From Saccharopolyspora_D taberi (GTDB lineage Bacteria > Actinomycetota > Actinomycetes > Mycobacteriales > Pseudonocardiaceae), in the NCBI RefSeq assembly GCF_039534165.1, contig NZ_BAAAUX010000013.1, positions 1 through 64,000 on the forward strand: 64,000 nucleotides of DNA. The letters run 5' to 3'. Positions 9,179 to 16,957 of this stretch are shown here, piece after piece. The position numbers and the translations under genes were made by a program. Position 1 is the stretch's first letter. Every line of letters starts with the position of its first letter. The notes under the pieces were generated by a model that made no database searches, had not been told where the DNA came from, and worked only from the letters and a program-made list of their open reading frames with translations.

Positions 9179-9586
9179 TCAGCTCGCGGCTGCCTCGTCT
9201 TCCTCGACGACCAACGGGTACACCCCGTTCTCGTCGTGCACCTCGCGCCCGGTCACGGGCGGGTTGAACACGCAGACCGTGCGCATGTCGGTCTTCGGCC
9301 GAACCTGGTGCTTGTCGTGGTTGTTGAGCAGGTAAAGCGAGCCCGGCTTGAGCTGGTGGGTCTCCCCGGTGGCCTTGTCCGTGATCTCGCCCTCGCCCTC
9401 GAAGACGAACACCGCCTCGATGTGGTTGGCGTACCAGAAGTCGTTCACCGTGCCCGCGTAGAGGGTGGTCTCGTGGACCGAGAAACCCACCTTCTCCTTG
9501 GCCAGGACGATGCGCTTGCTGCGCCAGTTCTCCGTCTTGATGTCGGCGTCGGTGTTCTCGATCTCGTCGAGCGTGCGGACGATCAA
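9179..9586 (-). CDS. ectC: L-ectoine synthase
   Basis: A 135-residue cupin enzyme that closes N-gamma-acetyl-L-2,4-diaminobutyrate to ectoine by loss of water. Typical EctC stretches are MIVRTLDEI at the N-terminus, WYANHIEAVFVFEGEGE in the barrel and YLLNNHDKHQVRP. The start codon is TTG at 9586, supported by GAGGAGG 6-8 bases upstream and by the conserved N-terminus. It follows ectB by 31 bp and is surely co-transcribed. The C-terminus is a short acidic tail. Confidence 0.97.
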   Translation of the reverse strand: MIVRTLDEIENTDADIKTENWRSKRIVLAKEKVGFSVHETTLYAGTVNDFWYANHIEAVFVFEGEGEITDKATGETHQLKPGSLYLLNNHDKHQVRPKTDMRTVCVFNPPVTGREVHDENGVYPLVVEEDEAAAS

Positions 9587-9617
9587 GTTTCCTCCTCGAA
9601 AAGCTCTGGGGGGTTAC

Positions 9618-10863
9618 TCAGGCCAGGACAGCGTGCACGGACTCGCGGATGATCTGAAGACCCTGTTCGAGTTCTTCGTCCGAGACGGTCAGCGGCGGCA
9701 TGATCTTGATGACCTCGCTGTCCGGACCGGAGGTCTCCAGGATCAGCTTGCGGTCGAACGCGGCCTTGGAGATCCTGCCCGCGATCTCGGTGTCCTCGAA
9801 GNNNNNNNNNNNNNNNNNNNNNNNNNNNNNNNNNNNNNNNNNNNNNNNNNNNNNCCAGCTCGTCGAGCACCTCGCCCACGCGCTCGCCCTTGGCGATGGT
9901 GGACTTCTCCAGCACGTCGTCGCTCCAGTACTGCTTGAGCGCCTCGGTGGCGGCGACGAACGCCGGGTTGTTGCCGCGGAAGGTGCCGTTGTGCTCGCCC
10001 GGGTCCCAGACGTCGTGCTCGGGCTTGATCAGGGTCAGCGCCAGCGGCAGGCCGTAGCCGCCGATGGACTTCGACAGGCAGACGATGTCGGGCTGGATGC
10101 CGGCTTCCTCGAAGCTGAAGAACGGGCCGGTCCGGCCGCAGCCCATCTGCACGTCGTCGACGATCATGAGCATGTTGTGCCGCTGGCACAGCTCGTACAG
10201 GCCGCGCAGCCACTCGGGCCGGGACGAGTTGATGCCGCCCTCGCCCTGCAGCGTCTCGACGATGACCGCGGCGGGCTCGTTGAGGCCGCTGCCGCTGTCC
10301 TCCAGCATCCGCTCGAAGTACAGGAAGTCGGGGACGGTGCCGTCGAAGTAGTCGTCGTAGGGCATCGGGGTGGCGTGCACCAGCGGGATGCCCGCGCTGC
10401 CGCGCTTCATCGAGTTTCCGGTCACCGACAGCGAACCCAGCGTCATGCCGTGGAACGCGTTGGTGAAGCTGATGATCGATTCCCGTCCGGTGATCTTGCG
10501 GACGAGTTTCAGCGCCGACTCGACCGAGTTGGTACCGGTCGGCCCGGGGAACTGGACCTTGTAGTCCAGGCCGCGCGGTTTCAGCAGTTTCTCCTCGAGC
10601 GTTTCGAGGAACTCGCGCTTGGCCACAGTGGACTGATCAAGTCCGTGGGTGACGCCGTCCCGCTCGAGATATTCGATCAGTTTTCGTTTCAGGATCGGAT
10701 TGTTGTGCCCGTAGTTCAGCGCACCGGCACCGGCGAAGAAATCGAGATACGCGGTGCCGTCCTCGGCGTAGAGCCAACTCCCGCTGGCGCGGTCGAACAC
10801 CGCGGGCCAGGTTCGGCAGTAGCTCCGGACTTCCGATTCCAGGGTAGTGAAGATGTCGTTCAC
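9618..10863 (-). CDS. ectB: Diaminobutyrate--2-oxoglutarate aminotransferase (interrupted by an N gap)
   Basis: A class III PLP-dependent aminotransferase making L-2,4-diaminobutyrate from aspartate semialdehyde. Visible marks are FPGPTGTNSVESALKL, the FHGMTLGSLSVTGNS segment, the PLP Asp in MLMIVDDVQMGCGRTG and the Schiff-base Lys in CLSKSIGGYG. After the 53-N gap the true C-terminus lies in another frame, reading FEDTEIAGRISKAAFD and ending with stop 9618-9620. Reading straight through the N run gives a false tail that ends at 9583 and overlaps ectC. The gap length is therefore off by one modulo three; this is an assembly effect and not a pseudogene. GGVN-type divergence is absent and the protein is otherwise canonical. 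Confidence 0.95.
9802..9854. other. Assembly gap (53 N) inside ectB
   Basis: 53 N replace the segment coding roughly 18 residues near the end of EctB. The flanking frames would agree if the gap were 51 or 54 bases, so the stated length is an estimate. Confidence 0.95.
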
Positions 10864-10965
10864 GATCCTCCGTTCGCGCCCTGCGACGGGCTTTGCTGCT
10901 CTTCGGTCGCGGGCTGCAACAAGATCAGTTCCACCAAGATGCGGCTGCGGCGTGGTGGCGCCGGT

Positions 10966-11532
10966 TCACGCCCCTCCGGCCGCGGCCGGAACCGCGGCGA
11001 AGGGACCGATGCGGTACAGGTCCTCGCCCAGGTGGGCGTCCGGGAACATGTCGGCGGTGAACAGCTCGCTGCGCACCAGCTCGGCGTCCCGGTCCCTGGC
11101 CAGGGCGGAGAACAGCCTGATCGAAGCGGCGTTGTCCGGGGTGATCGTCGTCTCCAGGTAGCGGATGCCCCGCGGGACCACCCGGTCGACCAGGTGCGCC
11201 AGGAGCTTGCCCGCCACGCCACCACCGCGCTGGGAGGCATCGACGGCGATCTGCCACACCACGATGGTGTCGGGTGCGTCCGGCCGAACGTAGCCGGTCA
11301 CGAATCCCACGACAGCGCCGTCGACACGCGCCACCGCCGAGGTCTGCGCGAAGTCCCTGCACCACAACAGATACGAGTACGACGAGTTCACGTCGAGCAC
11401 TCGCGAATCCACCGTGATCCGGTGGAGTTCGGGGCCGTCCGCGACGACCGGAGCTTCGATCTCCAACCGCCCGGCTGAACCGCTTCCGCCATTCCGCTTG
11501 TCGCCGTTATGGCTCGGTTTGTCGCCGGTCAT
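10966..11532 (-). CDS. ectA: Diaminobutyrate acetyltransferase
   Basis: A 188-residue GNAT enzyme that acetylates L-2,4-diaminobutyrate, the second step of ectoine synthesis. Recognisable EctA features are LDVNSSYSYLLWCRDF, then VVWQIAVDASQRGGGVAGKLL, which contains the acetyl-CoA binding loop, and the TTITPDNAASIRLF segment. The first 25 residues are a hydrophilic extension of low conservation, so a later start is possible. It is first in the operon, 102 bp before ectB, and its upstream region carries an unusual AT-rich block and inverted repeats. Confidence 0.95.
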   Translation of the reverse strand: MTGDKPSHNGDKRNGGSGSAGRLEIEAPVVADGPELHRITVDSRVLDVNSSYSYLLWCRDFAQTSAVARVDGAVVGFVTGYVRPDAPDTIVVWQIAVDASQRGGGVAGKLLAHLVDRVVPRGIRYLETTITPDNAASIRLFSALARDRDAELVRSELFTADMFPDAHLGEDLYRIGPFAAVPAAAGGA

Positions 11533-11872
11533 GCTGCGCCAACTTAACAGAACATCCGTAACGCGTCAGGTTCGAACGCGTTTCCTGGCCGCTCTACCAG
11601 GAGATACCCGATTTTACACGTGACGAGCCCGACAGGATTGTTGCAAGATAATGTTCGACAATGATAAGAGTCTGCTGCGCGATTGCGGATCAATCGCGCT
11701 GACCTCCGCGTGACCTGCGAAAACCCGCCTATCGGATGATGTGGGGAGCACGCTTCGAATCGATCAACCGGTGCTTTCTCCGCTTGTGCCGCGCTTCGGG
11801 TGAAATCCGCCGGAAACGAGTTCACCCGGGCACCGACGGGCACCCGGGTGAACGTGGTCACACCTCGATCGA
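11533..11872. promoter_or_regulatory. ectA: ectA upstream region with AT-rich block and inverted repeats
   Basis: 340 bp lie between the protease 3' end and ectA. An AT-rich stretch (about 11608-11668) contains an inverted repeat ATTGT...ACAAT (11637-11662). Further upstream of ectA is a perfect 9-bp inverted repeat, GCGCGATTG / CAATCGCGC, around CGGAT at 11677-11699. A TAAAAT hexamer reads towards ectA near 11615. This is the likely promoter of the osmolyte operon; the role of the inverted repeats is an inference. Confidence 0.5.
11820..11853 (-). terminator. Hairpin terminator after S1 protease gene
   Basis: A perfect 11-bp stem GTTCACCCGGG / CCCGGGTGAAC around a 12-base loop begins about 20 bases after the protease stop on the minus strand. 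There is no T-tract. Confidence 0.6.
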
Positions 11873-12601
11873 TCACACGCCGGCGAGCTGCTTGATCCAG
11901 TCCCGGTACTCGGTGATGTTGGTGTAGGCGGTGTTCTGCTGGCGGTCGCTGGTCGAGGCCACGCCCACCTGCTTGTTGTTGGAGAACATCGGGCCGCCGG
12001 AGTCGCCGCCCGCCGGGATGCCGTCGCCGCGGGTCGCGCAGACCGCGGTGCCGCCGCGGTAGTCCTGGCACGCGATGTCGGTGACGTCGACGTTGGCGAC
12101 CTTCAGGATCTGCGACTGGCACTCGATCTCGGGCTTGTCGGTGCAGGTCGCGCCCCAGCCGTAGGTCTGCACGGTGTCGCCGACGTTGACGTCACCGGTG
12201 GCGCCCAGCGGCGCGTACTCGGTCTGCACGGCGTGGTCGATGTTGACCAGCGCGAGGTCGGCGGTGTCGTGGATGTGGACGCCGCCCGGCTTGGCGCTGG
12301 CCTTCTCGCCCTGGGTCTGGTCGACGTTGCCGATGTTGAAGCTGACGCCGTCCCCGGCACCCTCGACGCAGTGCTGCGCGGTCAGCACCCACTCCGGGGC
12401 GATGATCGAGGCGGTGCAGTTCTCCTGACCGTTGACGAACAGCCGCGCCGCCCACGGCGCGCTGTCCACCTCGGAACCATCGATGATCATCGGCCGCGCG
12501 TCCGGCGGCGGGGTCGGCTCGGCGGCCTGGGCGGGGGCCGCGAACGCGGCCAGAGCGATGGCGGCGCCGACAGCGCCGGTGAGGGCTCGTGCGATGGACA
12601 C
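11873..12601 (-). CDS. Secreted trypsin-like (S1 family) serine protease
   Basis: A 242-residue exported protease. An N-terminal signal peptide (SIARALTGAVGAAIALAA, with cleavage likely after APAQA) is followed by a chymotrypsin-fold domain. The triad is His in LTAQHCVEG, Asp in DTADLALVNI and Ser in GIPAGGDSGGP; the paired Cys of ENC...HC and two later Cys pairs fit disulfides. The residue six before the Ser is Ile rather than Asp, so trypsin specificity for Lys/Arg is not assured. The GTG at 12601 is set by GAAGGAG 6-7 bases upstream. It is divergent from the NPCBM-like pair. Confidence 0.92.
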   Translation of the reverse strand: MSIARALTGAVGAAIALAAFAAPAQAAEPTPPPDARPMIIDGSEVDSAPWAARLFVNGQENCTASIIAPEWVLTAQHCVEGAGDGVSFNIGNVDQTQGEKASAKPGGVHIHDTADLALVNIDHAVQTEYAPLGATGDVNVGDTVQTYGWGATCTDKPEIECQSQILKVANVDVTDIACQDYRGGTAVCATRGDGIPAGGDSGGPMFSNNKQVGVASTSDRQQNTAYTNITEYRDWIKQLAGV

Positions 12602-12847
12602 GCTGGTCTCCTTCAGTTGCCGTGGGGTGCAACAGATCCGAAAACGCGCCTCAGATTTCACCCGAAGGAGTGTCATGTCCATCACTTGGACACAAATCGC
12701 CACCAAGGTCGTGCGCACAGCTGCGCACAGTGCCGACCTTCGGCGTAGTTGCGAGCAATCGAAAGTCGATTCCGATCACCCGGTGATCGTGCCGCCGGAG
12801 CAGGCAACAGCTCGGTAAAGCGCCCGCGGCGACCGAGCGTGCTCCAC

Positions 12848-12853
12848 TAGCCT
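12848..12853 (+). promoter_or_regulatory. -10 element of a leaderless transcript
   Basis: TAGCCT ends 6 bases before the GTG at 12860 and no ribosome site lies between. This is the usual arrangement for leaderless actinobacterial mRNAs. Confidence 0.5.
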
Positions 12854-12859
12854 CGCCCC

Positions 12860-13528
12860 GTGACTGCATCCCCCAACGGCGACGGTGGTTTCCCGCCCCA
12901 GCCCGGCCAGGCCAAGCGCCGGTTCGTCCGCGCGCTCATCGCACTCGCGGTGGCGCTCGTGGTGATCATCGCCGCGTACTTCGTCGGGCGTTCGCAGGGC
13001 GCCCAGAACGCCGGGCCCGCGACCGTGATCACGGAAACGCCGCCGCCCGAGACGGTCACCGCGGCCCCGACTTCCACGACGACCGCGACCACCAGCCGGT
13101 CGACGAGTTCGAGCACCAAGAGCACCCCGCCGCCCGCGCCCAACGGCGAGATCTACCTGACCGACCGCACGCCGGTCGAGGGCAGCAGCTCCGTCGAGGT
13201 CGGCAGCGCCACCGTGCGGTACCAGGAGTACCCGCGCTCGCTGCTGTTCTCCAGCACGTCGAGCTCGGTCTCCTACAACATCGAGCCGAGCATGCGGACC
13301 TTCCGCGCGCTGATCGGCATGACCGACGACTCCGAGACCTGCGCGCTGGCGTTCGACGTGAAGGTCGACGGCACCACCGTGCGCCGGGAGACCGTGCAGG
13401 TCGGCCAGTCGGTGGAGCTGATGGCCCCGGTCGGCGGCGGGTTCCGGCTCAGCATCACGGCCGACTCCGGCGGATCCACCTGCGACGCGACCCCGGTGGT
13501 CATGAACCCCGTGCTGCGACCGGAGTGA
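12860..13528 (+). CDS. Membrane-anchored protein with NPCBM-like domain (first of tandem pair)
   Basis: 222 residues. A short cytoplasmic N-terminus precedes one transmembrane helix (ALIALAVALVVIIAAYFVG), then a Thr/Ser/Pro-rich linker (about 60-95) and a beta-rich domain. The domain resembles the NPCBM/NEW2 carbohydrate-associated fold: SVSYNIEPSMRTFRALIG, then ALAFDVKVDGTTVRRETV. Two Cys in the domain could pair. The homology to NPCBM is judged by eye. Its neighbour 4 bp downstream is a paralogue with the same layout, ending in the same ATPV.M/I.(N/D)PVLRP motif. It probably acts at the outer face of the membrane. Confidence 0.8.
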   Translation: MTASPNGDGGFPPQPGQAKRRFVRALIALAVALVVIIAAYFVGRSQGAQNAGPATVITETPPPETVTAAPTSTTTATTSRSTSSSTKSTPPPAPNGEIYLTDRTPVEGSSSVEVGSATVRYQEYPRSLLFSSTSSSVSYNIEPSMRTFRALIGMTDDSETCALAFDVKVDGTTVRRETVQVGQSVELMAPVGGGFRLSITADSGGSTCDATPVVMNPVLRPE

Positions 13529-13532
13529 GCGC

Positions 13533-14129
13533 GTGTCGCAGGGATGGGACCGCAACACCAAGCTGACCGTGGCCGGCGTCGTCGTGGCTTCGCTGGCGCT
13601 GGTGTTCGGCATGACCAGCTACATCAACGACGGCCTGGCGATCTGGGACCGCTTCAAGCCGCCCGCGGGCTCCGCCCAGCCGGAGCCGCGGGGAAGCGGT
13701 GAGGCGGAACCGCCGAACGGCGACTCGACGGGGAGCGCCGACTCGGAATCCACGGCGTCGGGCGAGGAGAACCTGCTCGACGCCGATCCGGTCGAAGGCG
13801 GTGACTACGTGGAGGTCCGGTCGGCCACGGTGGCCGGCGAGTCCTTCCAGCGCGCCCTCGTCTACCCGGGCACGGCGTCGATCACCTACAGCGTCACCAC
13901 CGCGAGGAGCTTCCACGCCCGCGCGGGCGTCGACGACGGTTCGGCCGACTGCGAGGTGACCTTCGAGCTGCGGGTCGACGGGGAGCCGGAGAAGCGGGTC
14001 CAGGTCCGCAAGGGCGAGGTCGCCGAGCTCACCGGCGACCTCGGCAGCGGAACCCGGATCGACCTCGCCGCCGACACGAAGTTCTGCGGCGCGACCCCGG
14101 TCCTGATCGACCCCGTGCTGCGTCCCTGA
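13533..14129 (+). CDS. Membrane-anchored protein with NPCBM-like domain (second of tandem pair)
   Basis: 198 residues with one N-terminal transmembrane helix (LTVAGVVVASLALVFGMTSY), an acidic Ser/Glu-rich linker and a domain like that of the preceding gene: SFHARAGVDDGSADCEV, then FELRVDGEPEKRVQV, and a final ATPVLIDPVLRP. Only 4 bp separate the GTG start from the previous stop, so the two are co-transcribed and translationally close. They look like a tandem duplication in which the linker diverged (Thr/Ser in one, Glu/Ser in the other). The function is unknown; binding of a surface sugar polymer is a guess from the fold. Confidence 0.8.
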   Translation: MSQGWDRNTKLTVAGVVVASLALVFGMTSYINDGLAIWDRFKPPAGSAQPEPRGSGEAEPPNGDSTGSADSESTASGEENLLDADPVEGGDYVEVRSATVAGESFQRALVYPGTASITYSVTTARSFHARAGVDDGSADCEVTFELRVDGEPEKRVQVRKGEVAELTGDLGSGTRIDLAADTKFCGATPVLIDPVLRP

Positions 14130-14203
14130 GATCGGGGTCCCTGAGATCCACGTTTGCCTCCCCGGCCGGCGGGTAACCGCCGGACCGGAAAGGAGGTCCC
14201 GGC

Positions 14204-14416
14204 ATGAGCGTCATGGACAAGCTCAAGGAACTGTTGGGCAAGAGCCCGGAGAAGTTCCGGCAGGGCATCGACAAGGCGGCGCGGACCGCCGACGAGAAGA
14301 CCGGCGGGAAGTACTCCGAGCACATCGACAAGGGCGCCGACCAGGCCCGAAAGTACGTCGACAAGCATGGCGAGCAGGAGGGCCGGAAGCCCGAGGGCGG
14401 GCCGCCGCCGCAGTGA
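14204..14416 (+). CDS. MT0933-like small antitoxin family protein
   Basis: 70 residues, highly charged, with the hallmark DKAARTADEKTGGKYSEHID of the small family named after M. tuberculosis MT0933 (Rv0909). Members of that family are proposed antitoxins. A strong AAAGGAGG lies 7-8 bases before the ATG. No toxin gene is next to it: downstream is only a short broken fragment, so the toxin role here is unproven. The C-terminus is Gly/Pro-rich and probably disordered. Confidence 0.75.
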   Translation: MSVMDKLKELLGKSPEKFRQGIDKAARTADEKTGGKYSEHIDKGADQARKYVDKHGEQEGRKPEGGPPPQ

Positions 14417-14825
14417 CCTTTCCGTTGCGGCGCAACCGGTTTCGCGAACGCGGTCCGGGGGTGGTGCCTTCGGCCCAGATTGGTAAATGCCAATCTTTCA
14501 GAACTCTTGTTTCCGGTCCCGGAAGTTGCCATAACAGTTCCCGGTGATCCGCTCGGACGGCACCGTCCTGTGGGAGGACGGGATCGACATCGAGACCGGG
14601 CTCAGCAGCAGCGGCGACATCAACCAGCTCGTGCAGGGCACCACGATCCGCGTCCAACTGGGACGGCTCCAGGTCCTGGACCTTCGGCGACAACGTCGGG
14701 GCGCTCCAGGGGCGCTGACCACCGCTGACCGCACCCCGCTCGGCAGCTCCCGGGCGGGGTGCACCGGTGTGCCCAATTCGACAGATCGTCGGCGTCCACC
14801 GAAAGCGCTGGTCAGATACCTTGGG
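14417..14825. other. Region holding a coding-like remnant and no intact gene
   Basis: 409 bp between the antitoxin-like gene and tRNA-Thr. The middle (14544-14718) looks coding but is frameshifted; the rest shows nothing I can name. Confidence 0.5.
14544..14718 (+). pseudogene. Frameshifted gene fragment
   Basis: From GTG 14544 one frame reads VIRSDGTVLWEDGIDIETG and then SSSGDINQLVQGTTIRVQ with normal codon bias. The next frame takes over near 14655 with NWDGSRSWTFGDNVGALQGR and stops at 14718. Both halves look protein-like, and neither alone ends sensibly. A single indel near 14655 would explain it. There is no ribosome site, so this is probably the 3' remnant of a lost gene. I do not recognise the family. 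Confidence 0.35.
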
Positions 14826-14898
14826 AGCCGCTGAGGGGACTCGAACCCCTGACCGTCCGCTTACAAGGCGGGCGCTCTACCAGCTGAGCTACAGCGGC
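14826..14898 (-). tRNA. tRNA-Thr (anticodon TGT)
   Basis: The 73-base minus-strand sequence folds as a tRNA: acceptor GCCGCTG/CAGCGGC, D-arm GCTC/GAGC, anticodon loop CTTGTAA (anticodon TGT, Thr ACA/ACG), and T-arm AGGGG TTCGAGT CCCCT. The discriminator is T and CCA is not encoded. The top pair of the anticodon stem is C-A. Confidence 0.95.
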
Positions 14899-15132
14899 CT
14901 GCGAGGGCTTCTCGCGCGCAGACATCGTAAGCGGCGTCGCGCGGCGGCCGGAAGCCGGTCGCCGCGCGGGGCGAAGATGCGGGTCAGCGCCCGGATGACG
15001 CACGCTGTTGCCGGTTGGGGCAGCGGTGACCGAATCGTGATGGACAGCACAGAAGATTGGTGCAACGGTCACCGCGCGGCGGCCGATGGCCGAGGGGAAG
15101 ATCCAACCGCGCGACCTGGAGAAGGAGCATCA

Positions 15133-16587
15133 GTGGGTATCACGCAGCGCGCCCGAGGTGTGCTGCGACGGCGCGAGGCCACGCAGGACGAGGCCCCTCG
15201 CAACGTCGTCTACGGGCCGGCACTGCCCGACGAGTCCGCCGTCCACCTCGTGCTGGACCTGGGTCTGCGCATCGGCGAGATCCAGATGGCCGGCGGCGCG
15301 GGCGCCTCCGACGTGACCGCGACGATCATCGGCGTGGTCAGCGCCTACGGTCTGCCCCACTGCGAGGTCGACGTGATCTACACGTCGATCACCGTCTCCT
15401 GCTACCGCGGTACCGAGTCGCTGCCGATCACCTCGCTGCGCGTGGTCCGCAACCGCTCGCTGGACTACACCCGGCTCGCCGAGGTCGAGCAGCTGGTCCG
15501 CCGCATCACCGCCAACGAGCTCAGCGCGGCCGAGGCCTACGCCGAGCTGAACCGGATCAGCACCGCCCCGCACCCGTTCCCGCGCTGGGTCGCCACGCTG
15601 GCGTGGGCGGGCATGGCCGCCTCGCTGGCGGTCCTGCTCGGGGGCGGTTCGCAGTGGCAGCTCCCGCTGGTCGCGGCGGGCACCGCGGCGCTGATCGACC
15701 GGGTCGGCAGGCTGCTGAACAAGCGGGCGCTGCCGTTCTTCTTCCAGCAGGCGGTGGGCGGCGCGATCGCCACCGCCATCGCGATGCTGTGCATAGTCAC
15801 CGGGATCCTGCCCAACGCGAGCCTCGCGGTCGCCTCGTCGATCATCGTCCTGCTGTCCGGGATGACCGTCGTCGGTTCGATGCAGGACGCGATCACCGGT
15901 TACAACGTCACCGCGGCCGGGCGGATCACCGAACTGGCGCTGATGTCGGCGGGGCTGATCGCCGGTGTCGTCGTCGCCCTGTACGCGGGGCTGCGGCTGA
16001 TCGGCGCGGACGGGCTGGGCGCTGGCGGCATCGACGAGGCGATGCTGCAGGACCTCGGGCGCGCGCAGGTGGGCTCGCCGGTGCTGCACCTGCCGGTGCA
16101 GCTGCTCGCCGGTGCGTCGACCTCGGCCTGCTTCGCCCTGGCCAGCTACGCGCCGCCGCGCCCGCTGCTGGTCGCGGGCATCGGCGGCGCCGTCGCGGCG
16201 GCGGTGCACGCCGCCCTGACGACGCTGGCGAGCGTGCACACCGTGCTCGCCGGGGCGGTCGCGACGACCGTGGTCGGTTTCGTCGGCGGCATCATCGCCC
16301 GGCGGCTGCGCATCCCGGCGCTGGTGATCGCGGTGTCCGGCGTCGCGCCGCTGCTGCCCGGTCTGGCGACCTACCGCGGGCTCTACGAGCTGTCGGTGCT
16401 GGGCAGCCCGACCGGGGTGTCCACGCTGATGCTGGCGGTGGCGATCGGGCTGGCGCTGGGCGCCGGGGTGGTCCTCGGCGAGTACCTGGCGCAGCCGGTC
16501 CGAACCCGGCTGGGCAGGCTCGAACGCCGCATCGCCGGCCCCCGCATGTCCGGCCCGCTGCGCCCCGCCAAGCGGCGGTTGGACTAG
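15133..16587 (+). CDS. ThrE-family threonine/serine exporter
   Basis: 484 residues. A soluble N-terminal domain (about 1-160; LVLDLGLRIGEIQMAGGAGA, then CEVDVIYTSITVSCYRG) is typical of the ThrE/DUF1212 half. It is followed by about ten transmembrane helices in two blocks (PF06738 plus the ThrE_2 half). Homologues export threonine and serine driven by the proton gradient. The GTG at 15133 is set by GAAGGAG five bases upstream; the frame is open further upstream but that part runs through the tRNA. It is a single gene. Confidence 0.9.
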   Translation: MGITQRARGVLRRREATQDEAPRNVVYGPALPDESAVHLVLDLGLRIGEIQMAGGAGASDVTATIIGVVSAYGLPHCEVDVIYTSITVSCYRGTESLPITSLRVVRNRSLDYTRLAEVEQLVRRITANELSAAEAYAELNRISTAPHPFPRWVATLAWAGMAASLAVLLGGGSQWQLPLVAAGTAALIDRVGRLLNKRALPFFFQQAVGGAIATAIAMLCIVTGILPNASLAVASSIIVLLSGMTVVGSMQDAITGYNVTAAGRITELALMSAGLIAGVVVALYAGLRLIGADGLGAGGIDEAMLQDLGRAQVGSPVLHLPVQLLAGASTSACFALASYAPPRPLLVAGIGGAVAAAVHAALTTLASVHTVLAGAVATTVVGFVGGIIARRLRIPALVIAVSGVAPLLPGLATYRGLYELSVLGSPTGVSTLMLAVAIGLALGAGVVLGEYLAQPVRTRLGRLERRIAGPRMSGPLRPAKRRLD

Positions 16588-16957
16588 GGACGCCGGCGGC
16601 AGGTCTCCTTCCGGCATATGCCCGGACCTGAGCGGGCGTTGAGCGGAGGTTGCGCGATCGTGTCGAAGCCCACGAACCCCGCGCGCGGCTGCCCGATTGG
16701 CTAGGGTCGGGGGTCGGCACGGACCTCATCGCCCGGCTCGCAGGCGACCGGCTCCGGCACCTCCCGGTCAGGCCGGCCGTTCTCGTCCCGCACCCCGCCG
16801 TGCGAGGGCCCGCCCAGCTCAACCCCCAGCTTCGCCGAACGCGCGGTGGGAGCGCCCGCGGACCTCGGACACCGCCGCGGACCCGTGAACACCGCCGCAG
16901 ACCTTAAAAAACACAGCCTCAGCCGGGACCGCCCGGCAGCCTGGAGGAGGAGCACCG
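16588..16957. other. Intergenic region upstream of otsA
   Basis: 370 bp between the exporter and otsA. A minus-strand frame ending at 16701 has coding-like third positions (LGVELGGPSHGGVRDENG), but it has no start with a ribosome site and no recognisable homology. I see no clear terminator or operator. Confidence 0.3.

Noticed and set aside
9583..9617. ectB end at 9583 overlapping ectC
   Set aside because: This end exists only when the N run is read as 53 real bases; the homologous C-terminus ends at 9618.
16701..16840. Minus-strand coding-like stretch LGVELGGPSHGGVRDENG before otsA
   Set aside because: Third-position GC is high, but there is no start with a ribosome site and no family match; base composition alone can explain it.
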